DNA of 5,579 bases from an uncultured Eubacteriales bacterium (GCA_902475515.1 CABSAB010000115.1:1-5579); one strand, 5' to 3'. Shown: positions 1-5,325, counted from the stretch's first letter. Made by a program: numbers and translations. Notes: generated from the sequence alone by a model not told the origin.

Positions 1-1
1 G

Positions 2-1321
2 TATGATATCATCAACGGCACCGGCACCTACTACGGCTCCACCGCGGGCGCCGTGGAGGAGGAGATCGTCATTGATCTGGCCGAGTACGCCGAGCAGTAC
101 ATGGGCAACTACATGACCATCCTCAATGATCCCAAGTACCATGCGGACCGGGACCTGGCCTATAACTCCGAGGGCCAGCTGGTGGAGATCCGCTCCATCT
201 CCGACGACTATCTGCCCACCAGCGGCACCCAGATCCGCAAGGACTGGCTGGAGCAGCTGAACCTCCCCGTGCCCGAGACCTACGACGACTGGGAGGAGAC
301 CCTCCTGGCCTTCAAGAATGAATTCGGCTGCACCAACACCCTGCTGCTCTCCGGCGCCACCCAGATGACCAACCTCATTGCCGGCTATGCCACCGCCGGC
401 GCCTCGGAGGCCAGCATGGGCGGCAACACCGTGAATATGTACGTTCGGGACGGCGTGATCCACAACGGATACCAGGACGACGGCTACCGGGCATACCTGA
501 CCATGATGAACAAATGGTATTCCGAGGGCCTGCTGTCCAAGGATTTCATCACCGCCTCCAGCGATGGTTCCTCGAACAATATGGACGGCATCATCCTCTC
601 CGGCGACGCCGGCGTATGGTTCTCCCAGGGCAACTTCATCACCCAGTATGAATCCCAGGCCCAGGTCACCGAGCCGGACTTTGCCATCATGGGCATTGCC
701 GACCCCTATTCCCCGGAGTTCAACCCCGAGAAGACCACCCACTTCACCTCCGCCGCGGGCGGCGGTGCCGGCGGCGCCTCGGCCCTGAGCATCTCCACCA
801 ACTGCGAGGACGTGGAACTGGCCTGCAAGTGGATGGACTATTTCTGGACAGAAGAGGGCCAGCTCCTATGCAACTACGGCATCGAGGGCGAGGGCTTTGA
901 GTATGACGAAAACGGAACGCCTCAGTTCTCCGATTTCGTGGTGAACGGCGGCAACTTCCAGTTTATGATGACCGGCTACACCCTGTCCGGCGTGCCGTCG
1001 CTCCAGGATTTTGACAAGTCCTTCTTCACCTACGGTGACAACGTGATCGAGGCCTTTGACGTCTGGGGTTCCTGCGTGGATGACCTGTATACCCTGCCCT
1101 CCGGCATGAGCCTGACCACCGCCCAGAGTGAGGCCTATACCCCCGTGTTCAGTGATCTGAACACCATGGCCCAGGAGCGCATCGGCCGCTTCATCACCGG
1201 CGATCTGGATATCGACGCGGAATGGGATACCTTCCAGGAGGAGCTCATCAGCATGGGCATTGAGGACTGCATCGCCATCTATCAGGAGTGCTACGACGAC
1301 TTTGTGGCCTCCAGAAGCTGA
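2..1321 (+). CDS. Extracellular solute-binding protein of an ABC transporter, C-terminal part (5' end outside window)
   Basis: This is the C-terminal 439 residues of a substrate-binding protein of the family-1 (sugar/oligosaccharide, LplA/YtcQ-like) type. Such proteins are lipid-anchored outside the membrane and deliver substrate to two permease subunits. The reading frame is open to the left edge, so the gene is truncated by the window. The in-frame GTG at 53 is internal, because the residues before it (YDIINGTGTYYG...) read as normal protein with the same codon bias. Recognition rests on the segment at fragment residues 78-97 (IRKDWLEQLNLPVPETYDDW), typical of this subfamily, on the WFSQGNF-type core, and on many aromatic residues that could line a sugar cleft. 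Signal peptide and lipobox are not visible. No permease gene follows, and a terminator comes 13 bp after the stop, so this gene ends its transcription unit. The substrate cannot be told. Family call is firm; the exact subfamily is from memory of the motif. Confidence 0.88.
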   Translation, partial: YDIINGTGTYYGSTAGAVEEEIVIDLAEYAEQYMGNYMTILNDPKYHADRDLAYNSEGQLVEIRSISDDYLPTSGTQIRKDWLEQLNLPVPETYDDWEETLLAFKNEFGCTNTLLLSGATQMTNLIAGYATAGASEASMGGNTVNMYVRDGVIHNGYQDDGYRAYLTMMNKWYSEGLLSKDFITASSDGSSNNMDGIILSGDAGVWFSQGNFITQYESQAQVTEPDFAIMGIADPYSPEFNPEKTTHFTSAAGGGAGGASALSISTNCEDVELACKWMDYFWTEEGQLLCNYGIEGEGFEYDENGTPQFSDFVVNGGNFQFMMTGYTLSGVPSLQDFDKSFFTYGDNVIEAFDVWGSCVDDLYTLPSGMSLTTAQSEAYTPVFSDLNTMAQERIGRFITGDLDIDAEWDTFQEELISMGIEDCIAIYQECYDDFVASRS

Positions 1322-1333
1322 ACCTTGCCATGC

Positions 1334-1368
1334 AAACGCCCCGCAGGAATATTCCTGCGGGGCGTTTT
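1334..1368 (+). terminator. Rho-independent terminator after the solute-binding protein gene, possibly bidirectional
   Basis: Positions 1334-1350 (AAACGCCCCGCAGGAAT) are perfectly complementary to 1351-1367, and the T tract continues to 1368. The GC core is CGCCCCGCAGG/CCTGCGGGGCG with an AT centre that would form the loop. It lies 13 bp after the binding-protein stop and 16 bp from the end of the convergent transporter gene. On the minus strand the stem is followed by only three T, so it probably acts best on the plus strand, but it may also stop the hprK unit. Confidence 0.88.
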
Positions 1369-1383
1369 ATCTGCCGTAGCGGT

Positions 1384-1797
1384 TTATAACACCATCAAAA
1401 GGGTCCCTGCGCCGATCAGCACGCAGCCCACCAGGGATTTTACCGTAAAGGCCTCGTGGAGGAATACGAACGCCAGCACCAGCGTGATCACCACGCTGAG
1501 CTTGTCAACGGGTACCACCTTGGAGGCCGCGCCGATCTGCAATGCCTTGTAGTAGCACAGCCAGGAAGCCCCGGTGGCAAGACCGGACAGGATCAAAAAC
1601 AGCCAGCTCTTTTTGCCGATCTCCGTAATGCCCGACTGGGCGTGGGTCAGGAACACCATGCCCCAGGCCATCACTACCACCACCATGGTGCGGATGGCCG
1701 TGGCCAGATTGGAATTTACACCGTCGATGCCGACCTTGGCCAAAATGGAAGTCAGCGCCGCAAAGACCGCGGAGCCCAGTGCAAGTACAAACCACAT
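1384..1797 (-). CDS. EamA/DMT-superfamily half-size transporter, 5 membrane helices
   Basis: This 137-residue integral membrane protein belongs to the EamA-type drug/metabolite transporter superfamily, half-size form (COG2510-like; the 5-TM bacterial/archaeal transporter group). Hydrophobic segments are at about residues 2-24, 30-50, 64-86, 100-115 and 120-137. Typical features are the AALTSILAKVGI stretch in helix 1, a short IGKKSW link before helix 3, WLCYYKAL at the end of helix 3, PVDKLS before helix 4 and the LHEAF motif after it. Single-domain members are thought to work as dimers; the substrate is unknown. The ATG at 1797 is preceded by AAAGGGGA at 1805-1812 with a 7-nt gap, a good ribosome site. 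It starts 20 bp after the hprK stop on the same strand with no promoter or terminator between, so it is very likely co-transcribed with hprK. No residue in the sequence points to a substrate. Confidence 0.88.
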   Translation of the reverse strand: MWFVLALGSAVFAALTSILAKVGIDGVNSNLATAIRTMVVVVMAWGMVFLTHAQSGITEIGKKSWLFLILSGLATGASWLCYYKALQIGAASKVVPVDKLSVVITLVLAFVFLHEAFTVKSLVGCVLIGAGTLLMVL

Positions 1798-1817
1798 AAC
1801 AAGTTCCCCTTTCTCGG

Positions 1818-2762
1818 TTATTCCGTCCCAGCCAGGGCGGTGTCAAAGTGCTTGTTGATCTGCTCGGTAAATTCCATGGCGGCGTTGTAGCCCATCTTTT
1901 TCTGACGGTTGTTCATGGCGGCCACCTCTAAAATGACGGCCAGATTCCGCCCGGGCTTTACCGGGATGGTCATGGTGGGAACGCGGACCCCCAGGATGGA
2001 GGTGAACTCGTTTTCGATGCCCAGCCGGTCATAGGCGAAGTTGTCCTTCCAGGTCTCCAGGTTCACCACCATGTCGATGTTGGAGGAATCCTTGACCGCG
2101 CCCATGCCGAAGAGCTTTGCCACGTTGATGACGCCGATGCCCCGCAGTTCGATATAGTGCCGGATCAGCTCCGGCGCGGAGCCGGAAAGCTGGTAAGCGC
2201 CGTCCTTGCGGATCTCCACGGCATCGTCGGCGATGAGCCGGTGGCCGCGCTTCACAAGCTCGATGGCGGCCTCGCTTTTGCCCACGCCGCTTTCGCCCAG
2301 CAGGAGCATTCCCTCGCCGTGGACCTCCACCAGCACCCCGTGGCGGGTGAGCCGGGGGGCCAAATAGTGCTTGAGGGTGGCGATCATGGTGGATACGAAC
2401 TCCGATGTGGTGTCCTGGGTCCGGAGGATGGTGATATTATGCTTCCGGGCCATGACCATGCACTCGTCGTAGGGGGTCAGGCCCCGGGCGTAGATCATGG
2501 CCGGGGGCCGGTAGGCAAACAGCCGGTCAAAGGCCACCACCCGCTGCTCGGGGGTCAGGCCCTTTAAGTAGGTGTCCTCCACCAGGCCGATGACCTGGAG
2601 CCGGGCAGGCTCAAAATGCTCAAAAAACCCGGTGAGCTGCAGGGCGGGCCGGTTCACGTCCTCCACAATGACCTGGATCTTCTCAAAGTCCGAGGCCTTG
2701 AGCAGCATCTCCAGCTTGAATTCCTTGGTGAGGTCCTCCAGCGAAACGGTGTACATAGACAT
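1818..2762 (-). CDS. hprK: HPr kinase/phosphorylase
   Basis: This is the bifunctional enzyme that phosphorylates Ser46 of HPr using ATP or pyrophosphate and removes that phosphate again. In Firmicutes it sets the level of P-Ser-HPr, the CcpA co-repressor in carbon catabolite repression. It acts in the cytoplasm as a hexamer. The 314-residue length is normal. Residues 1 to about 130 match the N-terminal domain and the rest the kinase domain. Visible motifs are the catalytic-region HGVLVEV at 141-147, Walker A GESGVGKS at 156-163, IADD at 177-180, the family signature ELRGIGVINV at 205-214, and VPTMTIPVKPGRN at 261-273 leading to EVAAMNNRQKKMGYN. All key positions look intact. The ATG at 2762 is chosen over the in-frame ATG at 2756 because AAGGAG at 2772-2777 lies 9 nt upstream of it. 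A consensus promoter sits at 2818-2846. The downstream partner is the EamA transporter gene. Confidence 0.97.
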   Translation of the reverse strand: MSMYTVSLEDLTKEFKLEMLLKASDFEKIQVIVEDVNRPALQLTGFFEHFEPARLQVIGLVEDTYLKGLTPEQRVVAFDRLFAYRPPAMIYARGLTPYDECMVMARKHNITILRTQDTTSEFVSTMIATLKHYLAPRLTRHGVLVEVHGEGMLLLGESGVGKSEAAIELVKRGHRLIADDAVEIRKDGAYQLSGSAPELIRHYIELRGIGVINVAKLFGMGAVKDSSNIDMVVNLETWKDNFAYDRLGIENEFTSILGVRVPTMTIPVKPGRNLAVILEVAAMNNRQKKMGYNAAMEFTEQINKHFDTALAGTE

Positions 2763-2812
2763 GGATAATCGCTCCTTCCGGGAAAGGTTTTAGATCATAA
2801 GGTGTTTTATAT

Positions 2813-2827
2813 AGGGTATTATACCCT
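2813..2827. promoter_or_regulatory. Palindrome AGGGTAT-T-ATACCCT over the hprK -10 box, possible operator
   Basis: Two perfect 7-bp arms flank a single central T. The element covers the whole hprK -10 hexamer and reaches about to the expected transcription start, so a protein bound here would block the promoter. The symmetry is seen directly; the operator role is inference. Part of the symmetry may simply come from the self-similar TATAAT box, although the GGG/CCC flanks do not follow from it. Confidence 0.4.
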
Positions 2828-2846
2828 CCACTGGGGTTGTTTTCAA
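2818..2846 (-). promoter_or_regulatory. Promoter of hprK (sigma-A type)
   Basis: Read on the minus strand, TTGAAA (2846-2841) and TATAAT (2823-2818) are separated by exactly 17 bp, close to a perfect housekeeping consensus. The start of transcription would fall near 2811, giving a leader of roughly 50 nt before the hprK ATG at 2762. The -10 box is embedded in a palindrome (2813-2827), listed separately. Confidence 0.82.
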
Positions 2847-2868
2847 CCGGAAAGCAGGATTTTTCCGG
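2847..2868. repeat. Short inverted repeat between the hprK and rpmB promoters
   Basis: CCGGAAA (2847-2853) and TTTCCGG (2862-2868) form a 7-bp hairpin with an 8-nt gap. It lies directly upstream of the hprK -35 box and about 30 bp upstream of the rpmB -35 box. It is outside both predicted transcripts, so if it means anything it would be as DNA, for example as a protein site. No T tract follows, so it is not a terminator. Confidence 0.35.
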
Positions 2869-2898
2869 GGAAAGATTACAAAAAGATGAAAAAAAGTG

Positions 2899-2927
2899 TT
2901 GCAATTTCAGAATCGGTCTGCTATGAT
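2899..2927 (+). promoter_or_regulatory. Promoter of rpmB with extended -10
   Basis: TTGCAA (2899-2904) and TATGAT (2922-2927) are separated by 17 bp. TGC stands just before the -10 box, giving an extended -10 element (TGCTATGAT). An A-rich tract at 2879-2895 upstream resembles an UP element. Transcription should begin near 2934, leaving a leader of about 50 nt. This is a strong promoter of the kind expected for a ribosomal protein gene. Confidence 0.82.
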
Positions 2928-2971
2928 ATAAGCCGATGCTCAAAAAGCAATCTGCCATTTTTTATACGGCG

Positions 2972-2978
2972 AGGAGGT
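2972..2978 (+). promoter_or_regulatory. Ribosome binding site that fixes the rpmB start
   Basis: AGGAGGT is a near-perfect Shine-Dalgarno sequence 7 nt before the ATG at 2986. It overlaps the in-frame GTG at 2977, so that GTG cannot be the start codon. Confidence 0.9.
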
Positions 2979-2985
2979 GCAGCTA

Positions 2986-3174
2986 ATGGCTAAATGTGAT
3001 TTTTGCGGCAAAGGCGTGACCTTTGGGATCAAGGTGTCCCACTCTCACAGACGCTCCAACCGGACCTGGAAGCCCAATGTCAAGCGCGTCAAGGCTATTG
3101 TCGACGGCTCTCCGCGCCATGTCTACGTCTGTACAAGGTGTCTGCGCTCCGGCAAGGTGACCCGTGCAGTCTAA
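2986..3174 (+). CDS. rpmB: 50S ribosomal protein L28
   Basis: This is a 62-residue ribosomal protein of the large subunit, family bL28, beginning MAKCDFCGKG. It has the zinc-ribbon pair CxxC at residues 4-7 (CDFC) and 49-52 (CTRC), so it is the zinc-binding (C+) form. The basic middle part (SHSHRRSNRTWKPN, residues 18-31) and the VDGSPRHVYVCTRCLRSGKV end are diagnostic. Length is normal for Firmicutes. The ATG at 2986 is supported by the AGGAGGT site and by the conserved MAKC start; an earlier GTG in frame lies inside that site. The gene stands alone: its own extended -10 promoter is upstream and a strong terminator begins 10 bp after the stop. It is divergent from hprK, with about 220 bp between the two start codons. 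Confidence 0.97.
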   Translation: MAKCDFCGKGVTFGIKVSHSHRRSNRTWKPNVKRVKAIVDGSPRHVYVCTRCLRSGKVTRAV

Positions 3175-3184
3175 GCCTTATGTC

Positions 3185-3215
3185 AAAATCCACGGCTTTT
3201 GCCGTGGATTTTTTT
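3185..3215 (+). terminator. Rho-independent terminator of rpmB
   Basis: AAAATCCACGGC (3185-3196), loop TTTT, then GCCGTGGATTTT (3201-3212) form a perfect 12-bp stem. The run of seven T at 3209-3215 supplies the U tract. It begins 10 bp after the L28 stop codon. Confidence 0.93.
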
Positions 3216-3216
3216 A

Positions 3217-3445
3217 TCTGTCGAAAAAGCCGAGGGCTTTTTCGACAGAAGGTTGCGGCCTGACTGCGCGCACTCGCTGCGCTCGCACATTTGCAGACCG
3301 TAAAGGGTTTTCCCCGAGGTACACGCCGCCGGGGAAAACAGATTTGACTTTATTTCGCCGCCTGCGGGCGGCGAAACTCTGCGAGGCATGATCCTTGCGA
3401 CTTACTGCGTTTCTTGGCAGATATATAACCCATTATATATTCTGC
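3217..3445. repeat. Cluster of five hairpins, probable dispersed intergenic repeat or structured RNA
   Basis: No convincing gene lies between rpmB and the next promoter, but the DNA is packed with inverted repeats. (1) 3217-3231/3235-3249: perfect 15-bp stem, TCTGTCGAAAAAGCC, 3-nt loop. (2) 3255-3262/3294-3301: 7 of 8 pairs including one G-T, enclosing GCGCA/TGCGC at 3268-3282. (3) 3307-3316/3330-3339: perfect 10-bp stem GTTTTCCCCG. (4) 3353-3362/3367-3376: perfect 10-bp stem TTTCGCCGCC, loop TGCG. (5) 3417-3428/3433-3445: GCAG and TATATAA arms with one bulged base. Small open frames on both strands here are arginine-, serine- and cysteine-rich products of the repeats and have no good ribosome sites. 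The element lies between a terminator and a promoter, so no visible promoter drives it. Whether it recurs elsewhere in the genome cannot be seen from one copy. Confidence 0.55.
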
Positions 3446-3490
3446 ATAAAACAGCCCCGCCGCAGTGAGTTCTTTTCGGTAGAAAACATA

Positions 3491-3519
3491 TTGAAATATA
3501 CTGTGTGAATCTGTATAAT
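3491..3519 (+). promoter_or_regulatory. Promoter of the CoA-transferase gene
   Basis: TTGAAA (3491-3496) and TATAAT (3514-3519) are separated by 17 bp, essentially consensus. The start of transcription should lie near 3526, giving a leader of about 70 nt. The leader contains a GGGG-AAG-CCCC hairpin (3568-3578) just before the ribosome site at 3585-3590. No clear CcpA-type cre box was found around it. Confidence 0.85.
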
Positions 3520-3597
3520 AAACCTGTTTGAACTTGAATCGCCGCAGCCGTGAAGCTGTGAAAATTTGGGGAAGCCCCCCGGAAAGAGGTTTGCCGA

Positions 3598-4908
3598 ATG
3601 ACATACGAAGATTACAAAAAGATCTACGAATCCAAAAAGGGCACCGTTGAGGATGCGCTGAACCTGATCAAGTCCGGCGACGTGATCTGGTGCTCCAACA
3701 ACTACAACGAGCCCCAGACCCTGTTTGGCCGTCTCCATGAGATCGCCGACCGTGTGGAGGACGTCATCGTCTACAAGAGCCGTATTGGCCGCTATCCCTT
3801 TATGATGACCCCCGGCATGAACGGCCACATCAACTGCCATAACTACTTCTACGGCCCCTCCTACCGGGAGGCCCACAAGCTGCTCAACGCCAGCTTTATC
3901 CCCGTTGACCTGCCCAACTACTACCGCATGGTCAACCGCCATAAGCCCTGCAACATCTTCACCGCGCAGGTCTCTCCCATGACCGAGGACGGCAAGCTGT
4001 ATATCGGCATGAACCAGACCATCGAGTATTACGCCGTGAAGGACGCTGTGGAGCAGCACAAGACCATCATCTGCGAGGTCAACCCCAACCTGACCTATAT
4101 GAACGGCTCCGCTGCCATCCCCGTGGAGGCTGTGACCCTGCTTTATGAAGTGGATACCCCCGAGTACTGCATCGGCGGCGTGACCACCACCCCCGAGGAG
4201 GATAAGATCGGCGAGATGGTCGCCTCCCTGATCGAGGATGGCGACACCATCCAGATGGGCATTGGCGGTATCCCCGATACCGTCGGCAAGCACCTGCTGG
4301 ACAAGAAGGACCTGGGCCTGCACACCGAGCAGTTCACCTCTTCCATGGCCACCCTCATCGATGCAGGCGTCATCACTGGTGCCCGCAAGGCCTACGATAA
4401 GGGCCTGCACGTTGGCGTGTTCGCCGACGGCGTCCATGAGCTGTACCAGTATCTGCACAACAATCCCAAGTGCCTGATGAAGCCCGGCCCCGAGGTCCTG
4501 AACCCCGGCAACATCGCCCGGCAGGATCACATGGTCTCCATCAACACCCTGGTGGAGATGGACCTGACCGGTCAGGCGGCGGCGGAGTCCATCGGACCGG
4601 TTCAGTATTCCGGTTCCGGCGGCGGCTTCTGCTTCACCCTGGGCACCTACTTTGCCGAGCACGGCAAGGGCATCCTCTGCTTCTCCTCCCGGACCAAGAA
4701 GGGCATGCCCAAGATCAAGGCCCAGCTGACCCCCGGCGCGGTCGTGACCCATCAGCGGAACTATATCCAGTACGTGGTCACCGAGAACGGCATTGCCGAT
4801 CTCCGCGGCACCACCGTCCGCGAGCGTGCCAAGCTGCTCATCGGCCTGGCCCATCCCGACGACCGTGAGGAGCTGACCCGCGCGGCCAAGGAGCTGTACT
4901 ACTTCTAA
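3598..4908 (+). CDS. Acetyl-CoA hydrolase/transferase family CoA-transferase (4-hydroxybutyrate/butyrate type)
   Basis: This 436-residue cytoplasmic enzyme belongs to the class I CoA-transferases of the acetyl-CoA hydrolase/transferase family, which includes 4-hydroxybutyrate CoA-transferase and butyryl-CoA:acetate CoA-transferase. It would move CoA between a short-chain acyl-CoA and a free acid, usually acetate, through a glutamyl-CoA intermediate. Visible landmarks are the N-terminal GDVIWCSNNYNEP (27-39), a QVSPMTEDGKLYIG stretch (124-137), GIGGIPDTV (221-229), LHTEQF (241-246) with E244 as likely catalytic glutamate, the glycine-rich CoA loop SGSGGGFCFTLG (338-349), and YVVTENGIADLRG (392-404). 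Length is normal and both halves are intact. The ATG at 3598 has AGAGGT 7 nt upstream. The gene is monocistronic, between its own promoter and terminator. The CoA loop differs from the GGQ-x-DF form I remember for butyrate enzymes, so the acid substrate is left open. A role in ending butyrate or propionate fermentation is inference. Confidence 0.9.
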   Translation: MTYEDYKKIYESKKGTVEDALNLIKSGDVIWCSNNYNEPQTLFGRLHEIADRVEDVIVYKSRIGRYPFMMTPGMNGHINCHNYFYGPSYREAHKLLNASFIPVDLPNYYRMVNRHKPCNIFTAQVSPMTEDGKLYIGMNQTIEYYAVKDAVEQHKTIICEVNPNLTYMNGSAAIPVEAVTLLYEVDTPEYCIGGVTTTPEEDKIGEMVASLIEDGDTIQMGIGGIPDTVGKHLLDKKDLGLHTEQFTSSMATLIDAGVITGARKAYDKGLHVGVFADGVHELYQYLHNNPKCLMKPGPEVLNPGNIARQDHMVSINTLVEMDLTGQAAAESIGPVQYSGSGGGFCFTLGTYFAEHGKGILCFSSRTKKGMPKIKAQLTPGAVVTHQRNYIQYVVTENGIADLRGTTVRERAKLLIGLAHPDDREELTRAAKELYYF

Positions 4909-4922
4909 TTTGTTTCCCTCTC

Positions 4923-4956
4923 GCCCGGCACGGCAACTGCTGTGTCGGGCATTTTT
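4923..4956 (+). terminator. Rho-independent terminator of the CoA-transferase gene
   Basis: GCCCGGCAC (4923-4931) pairs with GTGTCGGGC (4942-4950) in a 9-bp stem with one G-T pair and a 10-nt loop. ATTTTT follows at 4951-4956. It begins 14 bp after the stop codon. Confidence 0.88.
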
Positions 4957-4965
4957 ATTGGATAG

Positions 4966-4996
4966 AAAATGCCGGCCAGTCGAGGAACTGGCCGGC
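4966..4996 (-). terminator. Rho-independent terminator of the small HTH regulator gene
   Basis: GCCGGCCAGT (4971-4980) and ACTGGCCGGC (4987-4996) form a perfect 10-bp stem with a 6-nt loop. On the minus strand the stem is followed by A and then TTTT (4969-4966), and it lies 23 bp after the regulator stop. With the plus-strand terminator 10 bp away it isolates the two convergent genes from each other. Confidence 0.82.
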
Positions 4997-5019
4997 TTCT
5001 TGCCGTTGTGTGGGAGATA

Positions 5020-5226
5020 TCATTCATCATCTTCGATGTATTCCATAATATCGGCAACGCCGCATTTCAAGATTTTGCAAAACATTTCTATGGTGTGGGT
5101 GCTAACGCTTTCATTCCGCTTCAAGCGTGTAATCTGCCCGGGGCTGATGTGATAGGTTTTAATTAAGGTATATTGGGTTATCCCTTTTTCTTTCATGACA
5201 TTCCATAGATTGTCGTAGGAAATCAT
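5020..5226 (-). CDS. Small Cro/C1-type helix-turn-helix transcriptional regulator
   Basis: This 68-residue protein is little more than one DNA-binding domain of the XRE (Cro/C1) class, resembling the short HTH_26/YozG-type regulators (MISYDNLW... ending ADIMEYIEDDE). The expected helices are at about 5-14, 17-26 (TQYTLIKTYH), 28-38 (SPGQITRLKRN, recognition helix), 44-54 and 57-63. There is no separate ligand domain, so it probably acts as a dimer. The ATG at 5226 is preferred: GTGGGG at 5237-5242 lies 10 nt upstream. A TTG at 5235 would add three residues but sits directly against that site. The gene is divergent from the membrane-protein gene at 5326 and the repeats between them are candidate operators, so repression of itself and of that neighbour is likely but inferred. 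Its DNA is clearly richer in A/T than the genes to the left. Confidence 0.85.
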   Translation of the reverse strand: MISYDNLWNVMKEKGITQYTLIKTYHISPGQITRLKRNESVSTHTIEMFCKILKCGVADIMEYIEDDE

Positions 5227-5249
5227 AATATTCAAGCCCCACTTTCCAC

Positions 5250-5278
5250 TTGAATATTAACCGAAGATGGTGTATATT
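5250..5278 (+). promoter_or_regulatory. Promoter of the right-edge membrane protein gene
   Basis: TTGAAT (5250-5255) and TATATT (5273-5278) are separated by 17 bp. Transcription would start near 5285, about 40 nt before the ATG at 5326. A minus-strand promoter for the HTH gene must overlap this region, but the DNA is so A/T-rich that several weak -10 boxes are possible and none stands out. Confidence 0.6.
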
Positions 5279-5302
5279 AATATTAACCAATATCGGTTAT
5301 TA
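5253..5302. promoter_or_regulatory. Candidate operator array for the HTH regulator (TTAACC repeats)
   Basis: AATATTAACC occurs twice in the same orientation, at 5253-5262 and 5279-5288, with starts 26 bp apart. The second copy is also the left arm of an imperfect palindrome at 5281-5302, TATTAACC...GGTTATTA, with 7 of 8 arm positions pairing around an ATAT centre. The first copy overlaps the -35 box of the plus promoter and the palindrome covers its start site. This is the usual layout for a small divergently transcribed repressor, so the adjacent HTH protein is the likely ligand. Binding is inferred. Confidence 0.55.
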
Positions 5303-5325
5303 AAAAGTGAAAGTAGGTTGATAAT

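Noticed and set aside
53..55. GTG as start of the solute-binding protein
   Set aside because: The frame continues upstream to the edge with normal coding character and there is no ribosome site before 53; a mature binding protein would also need a signal peptide.
1456..1890. Plus-strand open frames over the EamA and hprK genes
   Set aside because: The minus strand carries recognisable proteins with good ribosome sites; these frames are rich in H, G, P and Q with no motif and cross gene ends.
2157..2567. 136-codon plus-strand frame inside hprK
   Set aside because: Antisense shadow of a conserved enzyme; no ribosome site and low-complexity composition.
2802..2993. 63-codon plus-strand frame upstream of rpmB
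   Set aside because: It spans both promoters and the rpmB ribosome site and overlaps the L28 start in another frame; no own ribosome site.
3164..3391. Small frames on both strands across 3164-3604
   Set aside because: They translate terminators and inverted repeats, lack ribosome sites and run across predicted hairpins.
3217..3445. CRISPR array or tRNA gene in the hairpin region
   Set aside because: No regularly spaced identical direct repeats, and no cloverleaf with a T-loop GGTTCRA-type motif.
3433..4854. Very long open frame on the minus strand (473 codons), antisense to the CoA-transferase gene
   Set aside because: Its G-, A-, V-, L-, D- and H-rich composition is the reverse image of a GC-biased codon pattern. 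It has no ribosome site, overlaps the plus promoter and leader, and matches no family, while the plus frame is a clear enzyme.
4910..5166. Plus-strand frames between the CoA-transferase gene and the HTH gene
   Set aside because: They read through the CoA-transferase terminator or lie antisense to the HTH gene, which has a clear fold pattern and its own terminator.
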